Positions 62,344 to 64,000 of a DNA stretch of 64,000 bases are shown here, piece after piece (within the stretch, counting starts at the first letter, position 1; every line of letters begins with the position of its first letter). The notes below the pieces were generated by a model. That model had not been told where the DNA came from, did not search any database, and was given only the letters and a program-made list of their open reading frames with translations. The translations under genes and the position numbers were made by a program. Source of the DNA: Pseudomonas fulva 12-X. GTDB lineage: Bacteria; Pseudomonadota; Gammaproteobacteria; Pseudomonadales; Pseudomonadaceae. The stretch is taken from contig NC_015556.1 in NCBI RefSeq assembly GCF_000213805.1, positions 3,301,001 to 3,365,000 on the forward strand. Direction: 5' to 3'.

Positions 62344-62841
62344 ATGCAAGACATCGAAGCGCTGCTCGATTATCTGAAGCGTCACAAGTTGTATCTGACC
62401 ACCGCCGAATCCTGCACGGCCGGCATGGTCGTGGCGCTGCTCGCCAAGCATCCTGGCAGCGGCGAATGCCTGGACAGCGGTCACGTGGTGTATTCGCCAG
62501 AGGCCAAGAAACGCTTGCTGGGCGTGAGCCAGCACACCCTCGACAACTTCAACCTGACCAGCGAAGAAGTGGCGCGTGCCATGGCCAAGGGCGCACTAGA
62601 CGGCAGCCCGGCCAATGTCGCGGTCGCCACCACGGGCGTCGCCGGGCCCGACCCGCAGGGCGATATCCCTGCCGGTACGCTGTGCTTCGCCTGGGCCTTT
62701 CGCCTGGCGGACGGCAGCATCCAGCTGTATTCGAGCACCGAACATTTCGCCGGCGAGCGCTCGCGCATCCTCGACGAAGCCGCTCGCTTCGCCCTGCTGC
62801 GCCTGCCTGACCGGCACGCGCAGCTGCTTGGCGAGGCTTAG
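62344..62841 (+). CDS. pncC: CinA C-terminal domain protein (nicotinamide-nucleotide amidase type)
   Basis: 165-residue single-domain protein corresponding to the C-terminal half of CinA, without the MoCF-like N-terminal domain. LTTAESCTAGMVVALLA near residue 20 contains the catalytic-type Ser, and ATTGVAGPDPQGDIPAGTL near 100 is the family signature. Such proteins deamidate NMN to NaMN in the pyridine-nucleotide cycle. GGAGGAG precedes the ATG; earlier in-frame codons are not conserved. It overlaps the convergent TPP enzyme gene by 4 bp. Confidence 0.9.
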   Translation: MQDIEALLDYLKRHKLYLTTAESCTAGMVVALLAKHPGSGECLDSGHVVYSPEAKKRLLGVSQHTLDNFNLTSEEVARAMAKGALDGSPANVAVATTGVAGPDPQGDIPAGTLCFAWAFRLADGSIQLYSSTEHFAGERSRILDEAARFALLRLPDRHAQLLGEA

Positions 62842-64000
62842 CGCCGGCCTCTGCCGGGCAGGATCGAACCCAATACCTGCTTGGTGGCATGGCGCAAGAT
62901 GCCGCCCTGGTTCGGGTCGCCCTGCCACAGGGTGGATGCAAAGGCCTTGGCCTGGGCCAGGGTGATATGCGGCGGCAGTGGCGGCACGTCAGGGTCGGTC
63001 TTGAATTCGATGACCACCGGGCGGTCGGCGGCCAGCGCCTGCTCCCAGGCGCCCGCCACATCCTCTTCTCGGTCGACGTAAATGCCCTTGAGGCCGATGG
63101 ACTCGGCGAACTGGTGATAGGCGACGCTGGGAATATCCTGGGAGGCCGAGAACTTCGGGTCGCCTTCCATCACCCGCTGCTCCCAGGTCACCTGGTTGAG
63201 GTCTTCGTTGTTGAACACCGCGCAGATCCAGCGCTTGTCCTGCCATTCGCGCCAGTATTTGGCCACGGTGATCAGCTCGGCCATGTTGTTCATCTGCATG
63301 GCGCCGTCGCCGACCAGCGCCACCACCGGGCGATCCGGGTGGGCGAACTTGGCAGCAATCGCATAGGGCACTGCCGCGCCCATGGACGCCAGGCCGCCGG
63401 ACAGCGAGCAGAGCATGTCTTCGCGCATCTTCACGTCGCGGGCGAACCAGTTGGCGCAGGAGCCGGAATCACTGGTCACCACGGCGCGGTCCGGCAGGCG
63501 CGGCGACAGCTCGAAGGCCACCCGCTGCGGGTTGATCGGCGAAGCCGCAGCCATGGCGCGGCGCTTCAGGGTGGTCTGCCATTGGGCCGTCCAGCGTTCG
63601 ATGCGCTTGCGCCAGGTGCGCAGCGTCTTGCGTTCGAGTAGCGGCAGCAGCGCCTGCAGGGTCTCGGCCGCATCGCCCTGCAAATTGACCTCCATGGGAT
63701 AACGCAAGCCAAGCATGTCCGCCTGGATGTCGATCTGCACCGCGCGCGCCTGGCCTTCCTTGGGCAGGAACTCGGCATAAGGGAAGCCCGAGCCGATCAT
63801 CAGCAAGGTGTCGCATTCGTTCATCATCTGATAGCTGGGCTTGGTGCCGAGCAGGCCGATGGAGCCGGTCACCCAGGGCAGATCGTCCGGCAGCGCGGCT
63901 TTGCCGAGTAACGCCTTGGCCACGCCGGCACCGAGCACGTCAGCCACCTCGGTGACTTCTCTGGCAGCGCCCAGCGCGCCGGCACCGATCAGAATCGCTA
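62838..64000 (-). CDS. thiamine-diphosphate enzyme (PoxB/acetolactate synthase-like), 5' part cut by window edge
   Basis: The frame is open to the right edge; 387 C-terminal residues are present of a likely 560-600. The central FAD/Rossmann-type domain begins AILIGAGALGAAREVTEVAD. The TPP domain carries VTSDSGSCANWFARDV and the GDG motif VALVGDGAMQMNNMAELI, with NNEDLNQVTWEQ in place of the usual NN. Candidates are pyruvate dehydrogenase (quinone) or another pyruvate decarboxylating enzyme; there is no PoxB-type membrane-binding amphipathic tail that I can recognise. The N-terminus, which would help decide, is outside the window. Confidence 0.82.
   Translation of the reverse strand, partial: AILIGAGALGAAREVTEVADVLGAGVAKALLGKAALPDDLPWVTGSIGLLGTKPSYQMMNECDTLLMIGSGFPYAEFLPKEGQARAVQIDIQADMLGLRYPMEVNLQGDAAETLQALLPLLERKTLRTWRKRIERWTAQWQTTLKRRAMAAASPINPQRVAFELSPRLPDRAVVTSDSGSCANWFARDVKMREDMLCSLSGGLASMGAAVPYAIAAKFAHPDRPVVALVGDGAMQMNNMAELITVAKYWREWQDKRWICAVFNNEDLNQVTWEQRVMEGDPKFSASQDIPSVAYHQFAESIGLKGIYVDREEDVAGAWEQALAADRPVVIEFKTDPDVPPLPPHITLAQAKAFASTLWQGDPNQGGILRHATKQVLGSILPGRGRR

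Overview
The window is a piece of a Pseudomonas chromosome (sensu lato; gene content and order resemble the P. aeruginosa / P. mendocina side of the genus). The evidence is a FleQ-FleS-FleR flagellar hierarchy, AmrZ, a PrrF-type Fur-regulated sRNA, the aruCFGDB-x-aruE arginine succinyltransferase operon running into alaS-lysC-csrA, and the gltX / nucleoside deoxyribosyltransferase / uvrB / aminotransferase / tRNA-Asn block. The DNA is GC-rich, so many long antisense reading frames are open; they are treated as shadows. I see no prophage, insertion sequence, CRISPR array or biosynthetic cluster. No obviously new multi-gene system is present; the novelty lies in small loci, junctions and regulatory details.

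Layout. 1-5481: gltX (cut by the left edge), a nucleoside deoxyribosyltransferase overlapping uvrB, a divergent aromatic/aspartate aminotransferase and tRNA-Asn. 5482-5744: a repeat-rich junction carrying a 16-bp copy of the tRNA-Asn 3' part. 5745-31423: a continuous flagellar and chemotaxis block. On the minus strand it reads cheV, cheR, flgBCDE, flgFGHIJKL, fliC, flaG, fliD, two fliS-type genes, fliT-like, fleQ, fleS, fleR; flgA, flgM, flgN and flgZ are divergent on the plus strand. Sigma-54 promoters can be read in front of flgB, flgF, fleS and probably flgA. Sigma-28 promoters can be read in front of fliC and flgM.

31434-40444 is a mosaic: an MFS transporter, a yceH gene broken by one in-frame TGA, PrrF, tRNA-Arg(CCT), a fused indolepyruvate:ferredoxin oxidoreductase with a divergent AsnC/Lrp regulator, three tiny membrane or exported proteins, a solitary phnN, and amrZ. 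40566-47824 holds mgtE, an exported DUF4124-like protein, three tandem tRNA-Arg(ACG) genes plus tRNA-Ser(GCT), csrA, lysC and alaS. 47992-56732 holds threonine aldolase and the complete aru (ast) operon for arginine catabolism. 57196-64000 holds a small unknown gene, a nitronate monooxygenase-like enzyme, a DMT exporter, a GH15 hydrolase overlapping an SDR gene, pncC (CinA C-terminal domain) and a thiamine-diphosphate enzyme cut by the right edge.

Functionally the window joins most of the rod-hook-filament genes to their transcription master regulator. It also carries three global regulators that are linked to motility and biofilm in Pseudomonas: AmrZ, CsrA/RsmA and PrrF. Family assignments come from recognising sequence motifs and gene order; no database search was run.
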